Below the pieces are notes generated by a model that did not search any database, was not told where the DNA came from, and saw only the letters and a list, made by a program, of their open reading frames with translations. From Undibacter mobilis (GTDB lineage: Bacteria; Pseudomonadota; Alphaproteobacteria; Rhizobiales; Xanthobacteraceae), in assembly GCF_003367195.1 (NCBI RefSeq), contig NZ_QRGO01000002.1:248001-312000 (forward strand): 64,000 bases of DNA, written 5' to 3'. Shown piece by piece: positions 8,894 to 17,983 of this stretch (its first letter is position 1; each line of letters opens with the position of its first letter). Both the position numbers and the translations under genes were made by a program.

Positions 8894-10389
8894 TCCATTT
8901 CGGATTTAAGCTTGCCGTCGAGCTTGTCCGGCAGCAAAGCGGCAATCCTCGCTTTTGCGATCTTGCCTCCCTCGCTGCGCGGCAATTTATCGGCAAAGAA
9001 TATGCGACGGGGAACCTTGTAAGGCGCGATCAAGCCGCGACAATGCTCAATCAGATCCGCTTCGGAAACGCTGCTTTTCACGACGACGACGGCAGCAACT
9101 TCTTCGCCCTTCTCGCCAATGTGCCAGCCGACGACAGCCGCATCGACAACGGCTTCATGCATGAGAATGCTGGACTCAACATCACCGGGATAGATATTGA
9201 CGCCGGCCCGCAAGATCATGTCTTTTGATCGCCCGACGATGAAGACGTACCCCTCTTCGTCCACGCGACCGAGGTCGCCCGGCAGAAATCGTCCGCCGTG
9301 GAAGGATTCGGCAGTGGCCTGGGGGTTTTTGTAGAAGCCACTCGGCACCGCAGGCGTATCGAAACTGATGCGCCCGATTTCGCCTTGCGGCAGCGGGTTA
9401 TAGTTGTCGTCGAGAATCTTGACGTCGCTCAGGAATGCCGGCTTTCCAACCGAACCAAGCTTCCGGTCTTCGTGTTGCGGCGTCAGGTAGCATATGACGC
9501 CCGCTTCCGTCGTGCCGTAACTCACGTAAAGATTGGGCGTCAACGCCTGGCGTACGCGCCTCACCTCCTCTTCGTAGAGGGGCGCCGCGCCGGAAATGAG
9601 GGCTCGCAGTTTTGGAAACAGAACCCCTTCCGGATTCGATAATTTCAACAGCCGGCGGATAATCGTCGGCACCAGAAACACCGAATTCACATTTCTCCGG
9701 TTGATTTCTAGCGCCAATTCCGCCGCTTCATAAGGCGGCGTATACATAACCACCGTCGCCCCCATCATCAGATGCTGGAGCGTAATGTTGCGGCCGGCGC
9801 CAAAATACATCGGTAGCGCGCACATATTGACGTCGTCCTGCGTCGACGATACCGCCATCGATTCATAGAAGAACCGCGCCATGTACAGGCCGTGGGTTAC
9901 TAGCGGGCCTTTTGGTGTGCCCGTGGTCCCAGAAGAAAGAGACAACATGACCGGGCTGTCGGCCGTCGTGCTCCAGCCTGTCACAGCTGGCGCGGCCATT
10001 GCAGCAGTCTGCCAAGCCTGGTCGATGACGATCGAGCGCGTTTTCTCGACCGGAACAAAAGGCGTATCTGTGATGATCAACTTTGCTTGGAACGCGGCCG
10101 CGACGGCGCGACGCTCCGCGGCAGTCCAACGAAAATCGAACGGCAGCAGAATCGCACCTAGGCGCATCAGTGAAAATATGATGACGATCAGTTCGATCGT
10201 ATCCTTCATCGACACGCCGACAATCTGGCCGGCCGCGACCCCCTGCTCCTTCAATGCGCCGGCGAAACGCTCTACATGCAATTCGAGCATTTGATAGTCA
10301 ATTTGTCGGTCGCCGTCGATCACAGCGGTGTGGTGCGGACGACGCTCCGCGTTGTTGATTAGACAGTAAGTGACGTTATCGATTTTCAT
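8890..10389 (-). CDS. AMP-dependent acyl-CoA synthetase
   Basis: A 499-residue ANL ligase, clearly different in sequence from the one at 6372. It carries LSLSSGTTGTPKGP, VSYGTTEAG, FLPGDLGRVDEEGYVFIVG and RSKDMILRAGVNIYPGDVE, with the catalytic lysine in GGKIAKARI. It overlaps the acyl-CoA dehydrogenase gene upstream and the deacetylase-like gene downstream by four bases each, so all three are co-translated. It probably makes the CoA thioester that the dehydrogenase then oxidises. Confidence 0.94.
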   Translation of the reverse strand: MKIDNVTYCLINNAERRPHHTAVIDGDRQIDYQMLELHVERFAGALKEQGVAAGQIVGVSMKDTIELIVIIFSLMRLGAILLPFDFRWTAAERRAVAAAFQAKLIITDTPFVPVEKTRSIVIDQAWQTAAMAAPAVTGWSTTADSPVMLSLSSGTTGTPKGPLVTHGLYMARFFYESMAVSSTQDDVNMCALPMYFGAGRNITLQHLMMGATVVMYTPPYEAAELALEINRRNVNSVFLVPTIIRRLLKLSNPEGVLFPKLRALISGAAPLYEEEVRRVRQALTPNLYVSYGTTEAGVICYLTPQHEDRKLGSVGKPAFLSDVKILDDNYNPLPQGEIGRISFDTPAVPSGFYKNPQATAESFHGGRFLPGDLGRVDEEGYVFIVGRSKDMILRAGVNIYPGDVESSILMHEAVVDAAVVGWHIGEKGEEVAAVVVVKSSVSEADLIEHCRGLIAPYKVPRRIFFADKLPRSEGGKIAKARIAALLPDKLDGKLKSEMD

Positions 10390-11528
10390 AGACCCATCTC
10401 ATTGGCGATGAGGTCCCGTTGCAGCTCATTCGTGCCTTCTCCGAAAGTATAGAGCCTGGCATCACGCCAATGCCGCTGCATATCGCTCTCCGCAGAATAC
10501 CCGAAGCTTGCCATAATCTGCATGCCATGCCTCGACACAAACTCCAGGGCCTCTGAGGCGAGAACCTTTGTCTGGGCTGTCTCTTTCCTAAATGGACGTC
10601 CGGCATCGACCAGCCAACTCGAGTAGTAGAGCATCAGCCTCGCCTGATCGATTCGTGTCTGCATATCGACCAGCCGATGGCGAATGACCTGGAAATCGGC
10701 AATTCGTCTATTGAACTGACGCCGTTCAATCGCGAAAGCCTTGGCCGTCTCCAGGGCAGATTGCGCAATTCCGATGGCTAACGCGGCCTGTGCGGTCCGA
10801 CTGTATTGGAGGGTCTTGAGCATATTGCTCATGCCCTTTCCTTCTTCACCCATAAGAGCCGTCTCGGCCACCTCGACGTCTTCGAAGCCAATGTCCCACG
10901 ATGACATACAGTTGTTTCCAACCTTGTCGAGACGGGACATGCTGATTCCGGGAGTATCCCTGGGTATCAAAAAGGTCGAGAGACCGACCTTGCCTTTGCT
11001 TCCTTTGGTAGTGCGGCACATGGTCAGCAGATAGTCGGCCGTTCCGGCCATGCTGATCCAAATTTTTCTGCCATTGATTCGCCAGCCGCTGCTGGTTTTC
11101 GTGGCCGAGGTCATCGCGGCCCCTGCGTCGCTGCCGGCGCCCGGTTCGGTCAATGCAAATGAAAAACTAAGCTCGCCGCGAATTGCGCGCGGCAGCAATT
11201 CGCGTTTCTGTGCCTCGCTTCCGTACTTGAGAAGGGATGTCCCGCCGAAGTCGGCAAGCTGCCCATAGACGATCGCAGCAATCGCTCCATGTTGGGCGAG
11301 TCGCTCCTGCACAAGAACGACGGTCAGCCGGTCGGCATTCAGGCCGCCATATTCCTCAGGGAACGGCAAAGCCAAAAGTCCGGCCTCGGCGAAAACCGGA
11401 AGCATATCCTTGCAATCCTGGTGGGCAGCATCGCGACGACGAATTTCCTCGGGCGGATAATGGCGCTGCATGAGCCGATCTACCGTATCTAGGATTTGCA
11501 GTTGGTCGCTGGTGATCGCAAAGTCCAT
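10386..11528 (-). CDS. Acyl-CoA dehydrogenase
   Basis: A 380-residue flavin-dependent acyl-CoA dehydrogenase that introduces an alpha,beta double bond and passes electrons to ETF. FALTEPGAGSDAGA (near 130) and KIWISMAGTADY are the FAD/substrate signature. RRQFNRRIADFQVIRHRLVDM is the C-terminal helix signature, and the catalytic base falls in FGEGTNELQRDLIA close to the C-terminus. It is the first gene of the minus-strand operon leading to the two CoA ligases, a hydrolase and an amidase, and lies opposite the MarR regulator. Confidence 0.95.
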   Translation of the reverse strand: MDFAITSDQLQILDTVDRLMQRHYPPEEIRRRDAAHQDCKDMLPVFAEAGLLALPFPEEYGGLNADRLTVVLVQERLAQHGAIAAIVYGQLADFGGTSLLKYGSEAQKRELLPRAIRGELSFSFALTEPGAGSDAGAAMTSATKTSSGWRINGRKIWISMAGTADYLLTMCRTTKGSKGKVGLSTFLIPRDTPGISMSRLDKVGNNCMSSWDIGFEDVEVAETALMGEEGKGMSNMLKTLQYSRTAQAALAIGIAQSALETAKAFAIERRQFNRRIADFQVIRHRLVDMQTRIDQARLMLYYSSWLVDAGRPFRKETAQTKVLASEALEFVSRHGMQIMASFGYSAESDMQRHWRDARLYTFGEGTNELQRDLIANEMGL

Positions 11529-11650
11529 AGAAAGCCTTTCGCAGCAAATGTAACAATCGGACGCCGCCCATCAATCAGACACCGAGCCTCAAAAAATGGG
11601 ACGGGATCGACCCGGCCAAGTCTGTTGACCTTCTCACCGCTCATGAACTA
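11529..11650. promoter_or_regulatory. Divergent promoter between acyl-CoA dehydrogenase and marR
   Basis: This 122-base gap separates the minus-strand catabolic operon from the plus-strand MarR gene and should hold both promoters and the MarR operator. I see no clean long palindrome in it. Placement of MarR regulators beside and divergent from the operon they repress is common, so control by an acyl-CoA or aromatic ligand is likely but inferred. Confidence 0.4.
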
Positions 11651-12193
11651 TTGCTCCCCAGCATAGCGTTCTGGACACAGGTGAAGATCTTGAAACAGCC
11701 CACCTCCAAGTCGACGAAAGCCACAAGTGAGTTCTACGTTGGAGCTTCACTGCGGCATACCTATCGGTTCATTTATCAGAAGATGCAGGAACGGCTGGCG
11801 CCCCACGATATTTCCATGGGTATGTTCTATTTTTTCATGTGGCTCTGGCGCGAGGACGGCCTCACCCAAAAAGAGCTTGGCGACCGCGTCGGCACTCTTG
11901 GACCAGGTACCGTTGAGCAGCTGCGCAGAATGGAAGCACGAGGCTTCATAAAGCGAACGCCCTCGAAAATTGACCGGCGCAAGATTCATGTATTTCTAAC
12001 TCCGAAAGGTCGCGCCTTGAAGAAGCAGATTGTGCCCATAGCTCAAGAGGTCAATGATTCTGCCTTGCAGGGGATCGGTCCCGCCGAGGTTAAGGTCCTG
12101 CGAGCTTGCCTTTGGCAAATTAGACAAAACTTCAGGGCCAGCCGCCCAGTTCACGGCAAAGCGACGGCGCGCGATCCCGACAAAGCGGCGTGA
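11651..12193 (+). CDS. MarR-family transcriptional regulator
   Basis: A 180-residue winged-helix regulator. The DNA-binding part DGLTQKELGDRVGT followed by VEQLRRMEARGFIKRT and the wing KIDRRKIHVFLTPKG fit MarR. The N-terminal start is uncertain: the open frame begins at TTG 11651, with GTG 11681 and TTG 11690 as inner options, and no ATG precedes the conserved core. It is divergent from the acyl-CoA dehydrogenase operon and converges on the Liv transporter genes. MarR proteins usually repress and are released by a phenolic, acidic or acyl-CoA ligand. Confidence 0.88.
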   Translation: MLPSIAFWTQVKILKQPTSKSTKATSEFYVGASLRHTYRFIYQKMQERLAPHDISMGMFYFFMWLWREDGLTQKELGDRVGTLGPGTVEQLRRMEARGFIKRTPSKIDRRKIHVFLTPKGRALKKQIVPIAQEVNDSALQGIGPAEVKVLRACLWQIRQNFRASRPVHGKATARDPDKAA

Positions 12194-12206
12194 AGTAGCC
12201 ATCGCG

Positions 12207-12911
12207 TCAGGTCCCCAGATAAGCTTCGCGGACTCGCGGATGTTCGGCGAGCACCTTCGCCGTTCCTTCAAGTACGATCTTGCCGTGTTCGAGAACGTAG
12301 GCGCGTGTCGAATAGGCCAAAGCCATTGCAGTGTTCTGTTCGACGAGCAACACCGTCATTCCCTGCTTGTTAATCTTCGCGATGCGCTCATAGACTTCTT
12401 CGGACAGCATCGGCGCAAGGCCAAGCGACGGCTCATCGAGTAGCAACACACGGGGACGCGACATGAGCGCCCGACCGATTGCGAGCATTTGTTGCTCGCC
12501 CCCGGACAAGGACCACCCGAGCTGCCGTGCCCGCTCCTTCAATCGCGGAAACAGCTGGTAAACGCGATCCAGATCTTCATCGTAAGCGACGCCAAGGCGT
12601 TTCCACGCCGCGGTCGCTACCGTCAGATTTTCGAGGACCGTTAGCCCCGGAAAAATACGCCTTCGCTCTGGAGCCTGCGCTACGCCGGCCCGTACGCGCC
12701 GGGAAGGCGAAAGATGATCGATGGAACTTCCGTCCAGCGATACGGTTCCAGATGTCGCTGTCAGTCCCGAAATGGCGCGCAGCAATGTGGTCTTGCCGGC
12801 CCCGTTGGCGCCCAACAAAGATATAATTTCGTTCGCCTCAACGTGTAGCGAAACCTCCGAAAGCGCTTTAACGCTCCCATAAGAGACAGAGATGTCGTTG
12901 CATCTAAGCAT
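12207..12911 (-). CDS. livF: Branched-chain-type ABC transporter ATPase (LivF)
   Basis: A 234-residue ATP-binding subunit. Walker A GANGAGKTTLL, the signature LSGGEQQMLAIGRAL and Walker B VLLLDEPSLGLAPM are complete. The frame extends upstream to 12986, but the ATG at 12911 gives the normal LivF length and N-terminus (MLRCNDISVSYGSVKAL) and overlaps livG by 8 bases. It is the last gene of the transporter operon and ends 13 bases from the convergent MarR gene. The cargo is probably an amide, amino acid or aromatic acid rather than strictly leucine. Confidence 0.93.
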   Translation of the reverse strand: MLRCNDISVSYGSVKALSEVSLHVEANEIISLLGANGAGKTTLLRAISGLTATSGTVSLDGSSIDHLSPSRRVRAGVAQAPERRRIFPGLTVLENLTVATAAWKRLGVAYDEDLDRVYQLFPRLKERARQLGWSLSGGEQQMLAIGRALMSRPRVLLLDEPSLGLAPMLSEEVYERIAKINKQGMTVLLVEQNTAMALAYSTRAYVLEHGKIVLEGTAKVLAEHPRVREAYLGT

Positions 12912-13686
12912 GTTGGATGCCCCGCCGCCCAAGATAGGCTTCCGCAACGACGGAAGATTTTTGTGTTTTCTCAGTCGTGCCTTCAAATATCTTGCTGCCG
13001 AAGTTGAGAACGACCACGTGGTCGGCCACTTTCATAACTAGCCCCATGTGATGTTCGACGAGCAACATTGTCAGGCCACGGCCTCGCAATTCTTCGAGAT
13101 ATAACGCAAGATTTTCGCGTTCCACGGAGTTGAGTCCGGCCGCGGGTTCATCAAGCAACAGCACATCAGGCGATCCCGCCAGAGCACGGACCATCTCAAC
13201 TTGGCGTTGCTTACCGTAAGGCAACTCTGTCACAAGGCGATCCGCATCGGCCAAAAGCCCGAATTCGTCGAGCAAATCCCGGACACGCCGCCGAAGATTC
13301 ACCTCTTCAGTTCGCCATCGCAGCCCACGCCTGACGACATCGAATACACTCGCCGCCATTCTGCTGCTGTTTCCTATCTGAGCATTCTCGAAAACAGACA
13401 TTCGGCTGAACAATCGGCCATTTTGAAATGTCCGCACCATGCCAGCCTTCGCCAACCGGTGCGGCGGCCGAGCCGTCACATCCTTACCATCGAGAAGAAT
13501 ACGGCCCGCGGTAGGGGTCACGAATCCGCAAAGAAGATTGATCGTCGTACTTTTTCCGGCGCCGTTCGGCCCAATCAGCGCGGTAATCTTTCCGCGCTCA
13601 AGCCGCATGTCGAGGTTGGACACGGCCCGGAGGCCGCCAAAGTGGCATTCGAGTCCCACGGTCTCGAGAAGAATCTTCCGTTCCAT
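12904..13686 (-). CDS. livG: Branched-chain-type ABC transporter ATPase (LivG)
   Basis: A 260-residue ATPase partner of LivF. Walker A is GPNGAGKSTTINLLCGF, the signature is the LivG form LPYGKQRQVEMVRAL, and Walker B is VLLLDEPAAGLNSVE. The open frame runs back to 13812, but the upstream part lies inside livM and reads as non-family sequence; ATG 13686 gives the usual start and leaves one base between livM and livG. It energises import with LivF, LivH and LivM. Confidence 0.93.
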   Translation of the reverse strand: MERKILLETVGLECHFGGLRAVSNLDMRLERGKITALIGPNGAGKSTTINLLCGFVTPTAGRILLDGKDVTARPPHRLAKAGMVRTFQNGRLFSRMSVFENAQIGNSSRMAASVFDVVRRGLRWRTEEVNLRRRVRDLLDEFGLLADADRLVTELPYGKQRQVEMVRALAGSPDVLLLDEPAAGLNSVERENLALYLEELRGRGLTMLLVEHHMGLVMKVADHVVVLNFGSKIFEGTTEKTQKSSVVAEAYLGRRGIQHA

Positions 13687-13687
13687 C

Positions 13688-14638
13688 TCACCGGTCCTTC
13701 GACATGGCGAGCCGCCAACGGGACCTGAGCGACCCCATAATGCCATTCGGCATAATGATGAGAACGCCCAGCATGAGAAGTCCGAACACGGCCATGTAGC
13801 CGCCGCCGACAAACCTCAACCACTCGGGCAAGTAGCTCAAGACGACGGCGCCCACGATGGCGCCAAGGATCGAGAACTCACCGCCGACAATCAGCATCGA
13901 TAAAAGGATGATCGAGCGCCCAAGAGAAAAATCGTCCGGCGATATGAAGCCGCTGTAATGCGCATAGAGGGCGCCGCTTAAACCGCCGTAGCCGCTACAG
14001 ATGACGAATGCCAGCGTTTTAGTTCGCGCAACGTTGATTCCCGAAGCAGCGGCCGCCAATTCGTCATCACGGACTGCAACCATCGCCCTGCCAATATGCG
14101 ACGTTCGCAACAGACTTGCGATTAGCGCACAAACGATCAAAGCAGCCACCGCAATGTAAAAGAACTCAAGTTCGGAACGCAAAGGCGTGCCTATACGCAG
14201 CAGCGGAATTCCGCCGATTCCGTCATAACCGCCGGTCATCGATATCCAGTTGCGAATGATGACTTCGAAGCTGACGTTGAATCCGACTGTTATCAGCGCC
14301 AAATAGTGGCTTTTCGTCCGGTGCATTGGATATGCAAGCAACGCGCTGATCAGCGTCGTCGCAGCCGTGGCAATCAGAACCGTTATCCATGGACTCAGCC
14401 CCGTCCGTAACACCAGCACAGCTGAAAAATAGGCTCCAATCCCGACGAAAGCCCCCTGCGCCAGATGGATCATCCCCGCCAGGCCGAACGCGAAGTAAAG
14501 ACCAATAACCGAAATTGCTGCCAAAATGGCGAGGATCGCCAAACGCAAATCATAGTCGGAAAGAAACGTAGCGATTCCCAATATTGCGAGCACGACGGCT
14601 AAAATGACGACCCGAAATTCGATAGATGAACCGGGCAT
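13688..14638 (-). CDS. livM: Branched-chain-type ABC transporter permease (LivM)
   Basis: A 316-residue integral membrane protein with about eight to ten hydrophobic segments. LivM features are visible: GLAGMIHLAQGAFVGIGAYF in the first half, and MVAVRDDELAAAASGINVARTK, the EAA-like loop that contacts the ATPase, near residue 185-205. Toward the C-terminus GEFSILGAIVGAVVLSYLPE is also typical. It follows livH by three bases in the same operon. Confidence 0.94.
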   Translation of the reverse strand: MPGSSIEFRVVILAVVLAILGIATFLSDYDLRLAILAILAAISVIGLYFAFGLAGMIHLAQGAFVGIGAYFSAVLVLRTGLSPWITVLIATAATTLISALLAYPMHRTKSHYLALITVGFNVSFEVIIRNWISMTGGYDGIGGIPLLRIGTPLRSELEFFYIAVAALIVCALIASLLRTSHIGRAMVAVRDDELAAAASGINVARTKTLAFVICSGYGGLSGALYAHYSGFISPDDFSLGRSIILLSMLIVGGEFSILGAIVGAVVLSYLPEWLRFVGGGYMAVFGLLMLGVLIIMPNGIMGSLRSRWRLAMSKDR

Positions 14639-14641
14639 TAT

Positions 14642-15529
14642 TTAACCCCGTTCACTGATGCGTTCGCCGAAGATTCCTCTCGGCTTGAACAGCAAAAATG
14701 CAATCATTACGCCGAATACAACGACGTCCTTGTACTTCGTAGAGATATACGCAGCGCTGAAAGTCTCGTTCAAGCCGACAATCAGGCCTCCAACGATCGC
14801 CCCTGGGATACTCCCGAACCCGCCAATGATGGCCGCGGCGAACGCCTTGAGCGCGACGGAATCCCCAACGTCAACGTCGACCAGCCACAGCGGCGCCAGC
14901 AACAGCCCGCCGACTCCGGCGAAAACCCAGGTTAGGGCCCAAGTGAATCCCAGAACCGCAGTCGTCTGAATTCCCATCAAACGCGCCGCCTCTATGTCCT
15001 GCGCGATCGCGCGCATTTGCACACCGAGGCTGGTATAATTGAGGAAAATATAGAGACCTCCGATTAAGGCGGAGGAAACGACTGCCGCAAAAATGGAATG
15101 TGTTGGCACGACGATGCCGCTAATATTCAAGATGCCCTCTCCTACCGGAGAAAACCCTTTGGCTGGCAACGGGCCAAATCCCATCAAGGCAACATTCTGA
15201 AGAAAGATGCCGACGGCAATTGTGCCAATCACCACGGTCGAAATTGACCGGCTTTGAAGGGGCCAATACGCGGTAATGGCGAACACAATTCCCATAGCGG
15301 CCATGCTGACAAGGGTCGCAGTATAAATTCCGCCGACACCCAGAGAACCTATCGCGGCAAACGACGCGCCGACGACGGCGCCGACCATCACCAATTGGCC
15401 CGTCGCGAAATTCACGACACCTGTCGTCTCGTAAACGAGCTGAACGCTGATAGCCATGATTGCATAAATGCACCCTACGGCCACACCGTTCAGCGCGAGC
15501 TGCGCGAACTGCTGAATAGCTAAGTCCAA
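14642..15529 (-). CDS. livH: Branched-chain-type ABC transporter permease (LivH)
   Basis: A 295-residue permease. GVAVGCIYAIMAISVQLVYE followed by TGVVNFATGQLVMVGA near the N-terminus is the LivH hallmark, and the coupling loop MRAIAQDIEAARLMGIQ appears near 170-190. GGFGSIPGAIVGGLIVGLNE closes the conserved core. It lies between the binding protein (63 bases upstream) and livM, so the transporter order is K-H-M-G-F. Confidence 0.94.
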   Translation of the reverse strand: MDLAIQQFAQLALNGVAVGCIYAIMAISVQLVYETTGVVNFATGQLVMVGAVVGASFAAIGSLGVGGIYTATLVSMAAMGIVFAITAYWPLQSRSISTVVIGTIAVGIFLQNVALMGFGPLPAKGFSPVGEGILNISGIVVPTHSIFAAVVSSALIGGLYIFLNYTSLGVQMRAIAQDIEAARLMGIQTTAVLGFTWALTWVFAGVGGLLLAPLWLVDVDVGDSVALKAFAAAIIGGFGSIPGAIVGGLIVGLNETFSAAYISTKYKDVVVFGVMIAFLLFKPRGIFGERISERG

Positions 15530-15592
15530 AACGACACCTCGTGGATTGAGCTCATACTCAGCAAGGTTCGCGCAGCGATACGTTTGCGCCGT

Positions 15593-16741
15593 TTACTTGT
15601 CGGTGACGTTCTTCACGACCCGGACTGCCTTCTTGCCCGGGATGAATTCGACGATCGAGACGGCATGCAGCATGTCACCGTTGGCACCAGCTCCGAATGT
15701 CCCGGTGACGCCTTTGTAGTTCTGAAGGCCAGCCAGATAGGCTCGGATCTTTTCGCGATCCGGACCAACCTTCTTCAAGGCCTCCGCGACCATCATGGCA
15801 CCATCATAATACACCGAACCAAAGCCATCGGGCGGCACCTTAAAGCGAGCGGTGAAATCATCGACGAATTTCACGCTTTTTGGCCCGTTCGGATTCGCTT
15901 CTCCAAATACCGCATCGGCTACGCCAATGACGTTCTCGAGGTCTTCGAGAGCGATGAGGCTAAGCATCGAGTCTTCGTTCACCGAGGTCACCGACACCAT
16001 GGGGATCCCCGTCAAGCCAAGCGCCCTGCGCTGCTTGATGATAAGAGCCTGATCGCGAATGTATCCGAAGACAACAAGCGCTTCAGCACCGGAGTTCTTC
16101 ACCTTCTGCAATTGCGGAGCAAAGTCCGTATCGCGAATGTTGTGCGTCTCAGTGGCAACGACCTCGCCGCCCCGCTCGACAATTTTCTTACGAAGCAATT
16201 CGGCTATCGCGTTTCCAAATTGGTCTTGCACGTTGATGATTGCAATCTTCTTCTTCTTCAAGACGCCCATCGCCGCTTCGGCTGTGGCTGCCGCGCGCAG
16301 CGCGTCGTTGGCGCGAAGTCTGAACATGTAGGGATTATTCTGCTCGCCAATGGTGACGCCACCTCCGCCATACATTACCGCCACCTTGGCCTTCTTCACT
16401 TCCGGCTCGGTCGCCAAGTTCTGCACGGTGAAGCTGCTTAAGAATATGAATGGCAGCTTCGCTTGATCGAGCTTCAAAAATGCGTTTATCGCGACGCTGT
16501 TTGAGACTTGCGTATCCTCGGTCTGGAAGCGGATTTTTTTGCCATTGATCCCGCCAGCCGTGTTGATGTCATGCTCCGCGAGTTGGAGCCCCTGAAGGGT
16601 CTGCAGGCCGGCCCCCGCAAATGGACCAGTGATTGGAAGAGCGGCTCCGACAACGATTTCTTCCTGGGCAACTGCCACCGAGCCGGCGAGCATCACCAAG
16701 AAAGCCACTCGAGCGCTAGTACGCACTAAACTCTTGATCAT
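15593..16741 (-). CDS. Periplasmic substrate-binding protein of Liv-type ABC transporter
   Basis: A 382-residue type I periplasmic binding protein with an N-terminal signal peptide (MIKSLVRTSARVAFLVMLAG, probable cleavage after VAVAQ). The mature start EEIVVGAALPITGPFAGAG is the standard Peripla_BP_6 opening. It captures the substrate for LivHMGF encoded directly downstream. Proteins of this family in catabolic clusters often bind aromatic acids, amides or urea instead of leucine, so the ligand is left open. Confidence 0.92.
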   Translation of the reverse strand: MIKSLVRTSARVAFLVMLAGSVAVAQEEIVVGAALPITGPFAGAGLQTLQGLQLAEHDINTAGGINGKKIRFQTEDTQVSNSVAINAFLKLDQAKLPFIFLSSFTVQNLATEPEVKKAKVAVMYGGGGVTIGEQNNPYMFRLRANDALRAAATAEAAMGVLKKKKIAIINVQDQFGNAIAELLRKKIVERGGEVVATETHNIRDTDFAPQLQKVKNSGAEALVVFGYIRDQALIIKQRRALGLTGIPMVSVTSVNEDSMLSLIALEDLENVIGVADAVFGEANPNGPKSVKFVDDFTARFKVPPDGFGSVYYDGAMMVAEALKKVGPDREKIRAYLAGLQNYKGVTGTFGAGANGDMLHAVSIVEFIPGKKAVRVVKNVTDK

Positions 16742-16803
16742 GACTTTGTCTCCTTCAAGCTGTTGAATTCAAGCTTCCGGCAACAAACCTGCTTAGTCGC
16801 TTT

Positions 16804-17670
16804 CTACTTCTGCAGACGATCGAGATTGAAAACGCGGTAGGCGTTCTCACGCATAATTTTCTTCAGCGGTTCGGGACGAAAATTGAGTTCTTTCACGTCG
16901 TTAACTGCGCGAATTGGATCCACCACCGTCCAATCGGTCCCGAACATGAACTTGTCTTGGCCATACGTGTTAGCGAAGTGGACGATGTCGGCTGGCCAGT
17001 GTTTCGGCGCATAGGCGTCACCGCCGATGTAAATATTCTTATGCTTCCAGGCCATTGCGATCATTTCTTGGGTCCACGGAACGCCAAGATGCATGCCGAT
17101 CAAGCGAAGCTCAGGGAAGTGAATCGCAACCCGATCCAGCGTAATCGGATTTGCAATCGACGGGAGCCGCCTGTCCTGCTGATAGATTAGATTCTGTCCG
17201 ACCTGCAGCATGATCGGAATGTCGAGCTCGATACACTTTGCGTATATCGGAAAGATGTACGGATGGTCCGGGGCGATATCAAACCAATGCGGGTAGTAGT
17301 GAGCGCCGATAAACCCAAGCTCCTTAACCGCGTATTCGAGTTCATAGAGTTGCTTCATGCCGAGAGTGGGATCGATGCCGGCCAGGCCGGAGAACCGATC
17401 CGGATAGTCGCGGCAAACCTTGGCAACGCGGTCATAAGGAATATGGACCGACCCACGCATACGGAGGTCACCCATTCGCGCGGCAGCAAGAAAAGTCCGC
17501 TCGATTCCCGCCTTATCTTTCTTCTCGATGTACTTCTCAATCGGCAGGCCGTTCCAAACCTCAGGATCCAGACGAACCTGAGTTTTGAAATGCTCGTCAA
17601 CACTCTCGTAACCGTCGGCCACAATGTCCGGCGTATGGAGATTTGCGACAAGGTCAATGTACCCGGACAT
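16804..17670 (-). CDS. Amidohydrolase-family (amidohydrolase 2) metal-dependent hydrolase
   Basis: A 288-residue TIM-barrel protein. Conserved blocks include DYPDRFSGLAGIDPTLGM, YPHWFDIAPDHPYIFPIYA, LIGMHLGVPWTQEMIAMAWKH and GTDWTVVDPIRAV, where the final Asp would be the catalytic metal-site base. The first metal motif is unusual: IDLVANLHTPD instead of the usual D-x-H-x-H. Members hydrolyse or decarboxylate cyclic and aromatic compounds. It is upstream of the Liv operon on the same strand, 62 bases away, and follows a 14-base palindrome. Confidence 0.87.
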   Translation of the reverse strand: MSGYIDLVANLHTPDIVADGYESVDEHFKTQVRLDPEVWNGLPIEKYIEKKDKAGIERTFLAAARMGDLRMRGSVHIPYDRVAKVCRDYPDRFSGLAGIDPTLGMKQLYELEYAVKELGFIGAHYYPHWFDIAPDHPYIFPIYAKCIELDIPIMLQVGQNLIYQQDRRLPSIANPITLDRVAIHFPELRLIGMHLGVPWTQEMIAMAWKHKNIYIGGDAYAPKHWPADIVHFANTYGQDKFMFGTDWTVVDPIRAVNDVKELNFRPEPLKKIMRENAYRVFNLDRLQK

Positions 17671-17983
17671 TTACACTCCCAAAATATCGTTCGGTCCCGA
17701 ACTATTTTAGAAGCCGTCGCGACGCGGTGTCAATGACTATTCTCCGCAGAGACTGAAGCCGAGGGCGCAGCAAACGATCGTTGAAACGCCCAGTGCGTTG
17801 GCAACGTGGACCATCCCGCGCGGGACGCTCTGCCTATTGGAATGCTGGCGTAAGAACAGACACTGCGTGGCCATATTTTAGACAGCAATGGCTGCCGTCA
17901 TTGCGTGTCCGCCAAAAGGCAGCAAACATTGCTGGTTTTCAGCTTTGCGTCGCACAATGCGACGTCAGCACAAGCGCCCAACG
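17671..17983. other. Intergenic region upstream of the amidohydrolase
   Basis: This 313-base stretch between two minus-strand genes contains no convincing reading frame. The end nearest the amidohydrolase (17671-17710) is AT-rich and holds the palindrome listed separately, so it is the likely promoter of the amidohydrolase-Liv operon. The rest shows nothing I can interpret. Confidence 0.5.
17689..17702. promoter_or_regulatory. Perfect palindrome GTTCGG-TC-CCGAAC, candidate operator
   Basis: Two six-base arms (GTTCGG and CCGAAC) are exact inverted repeats around a two-base centre. The site is 18 bases upstream of the amidohydrolase start, where a repressor would block transcription. I did not find the same palindrome elsewhere in the window by eye. 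Which regulator binds is unknown; the nearest are MarR at 11651 and XRE at 3013. Confidence 0.45.
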
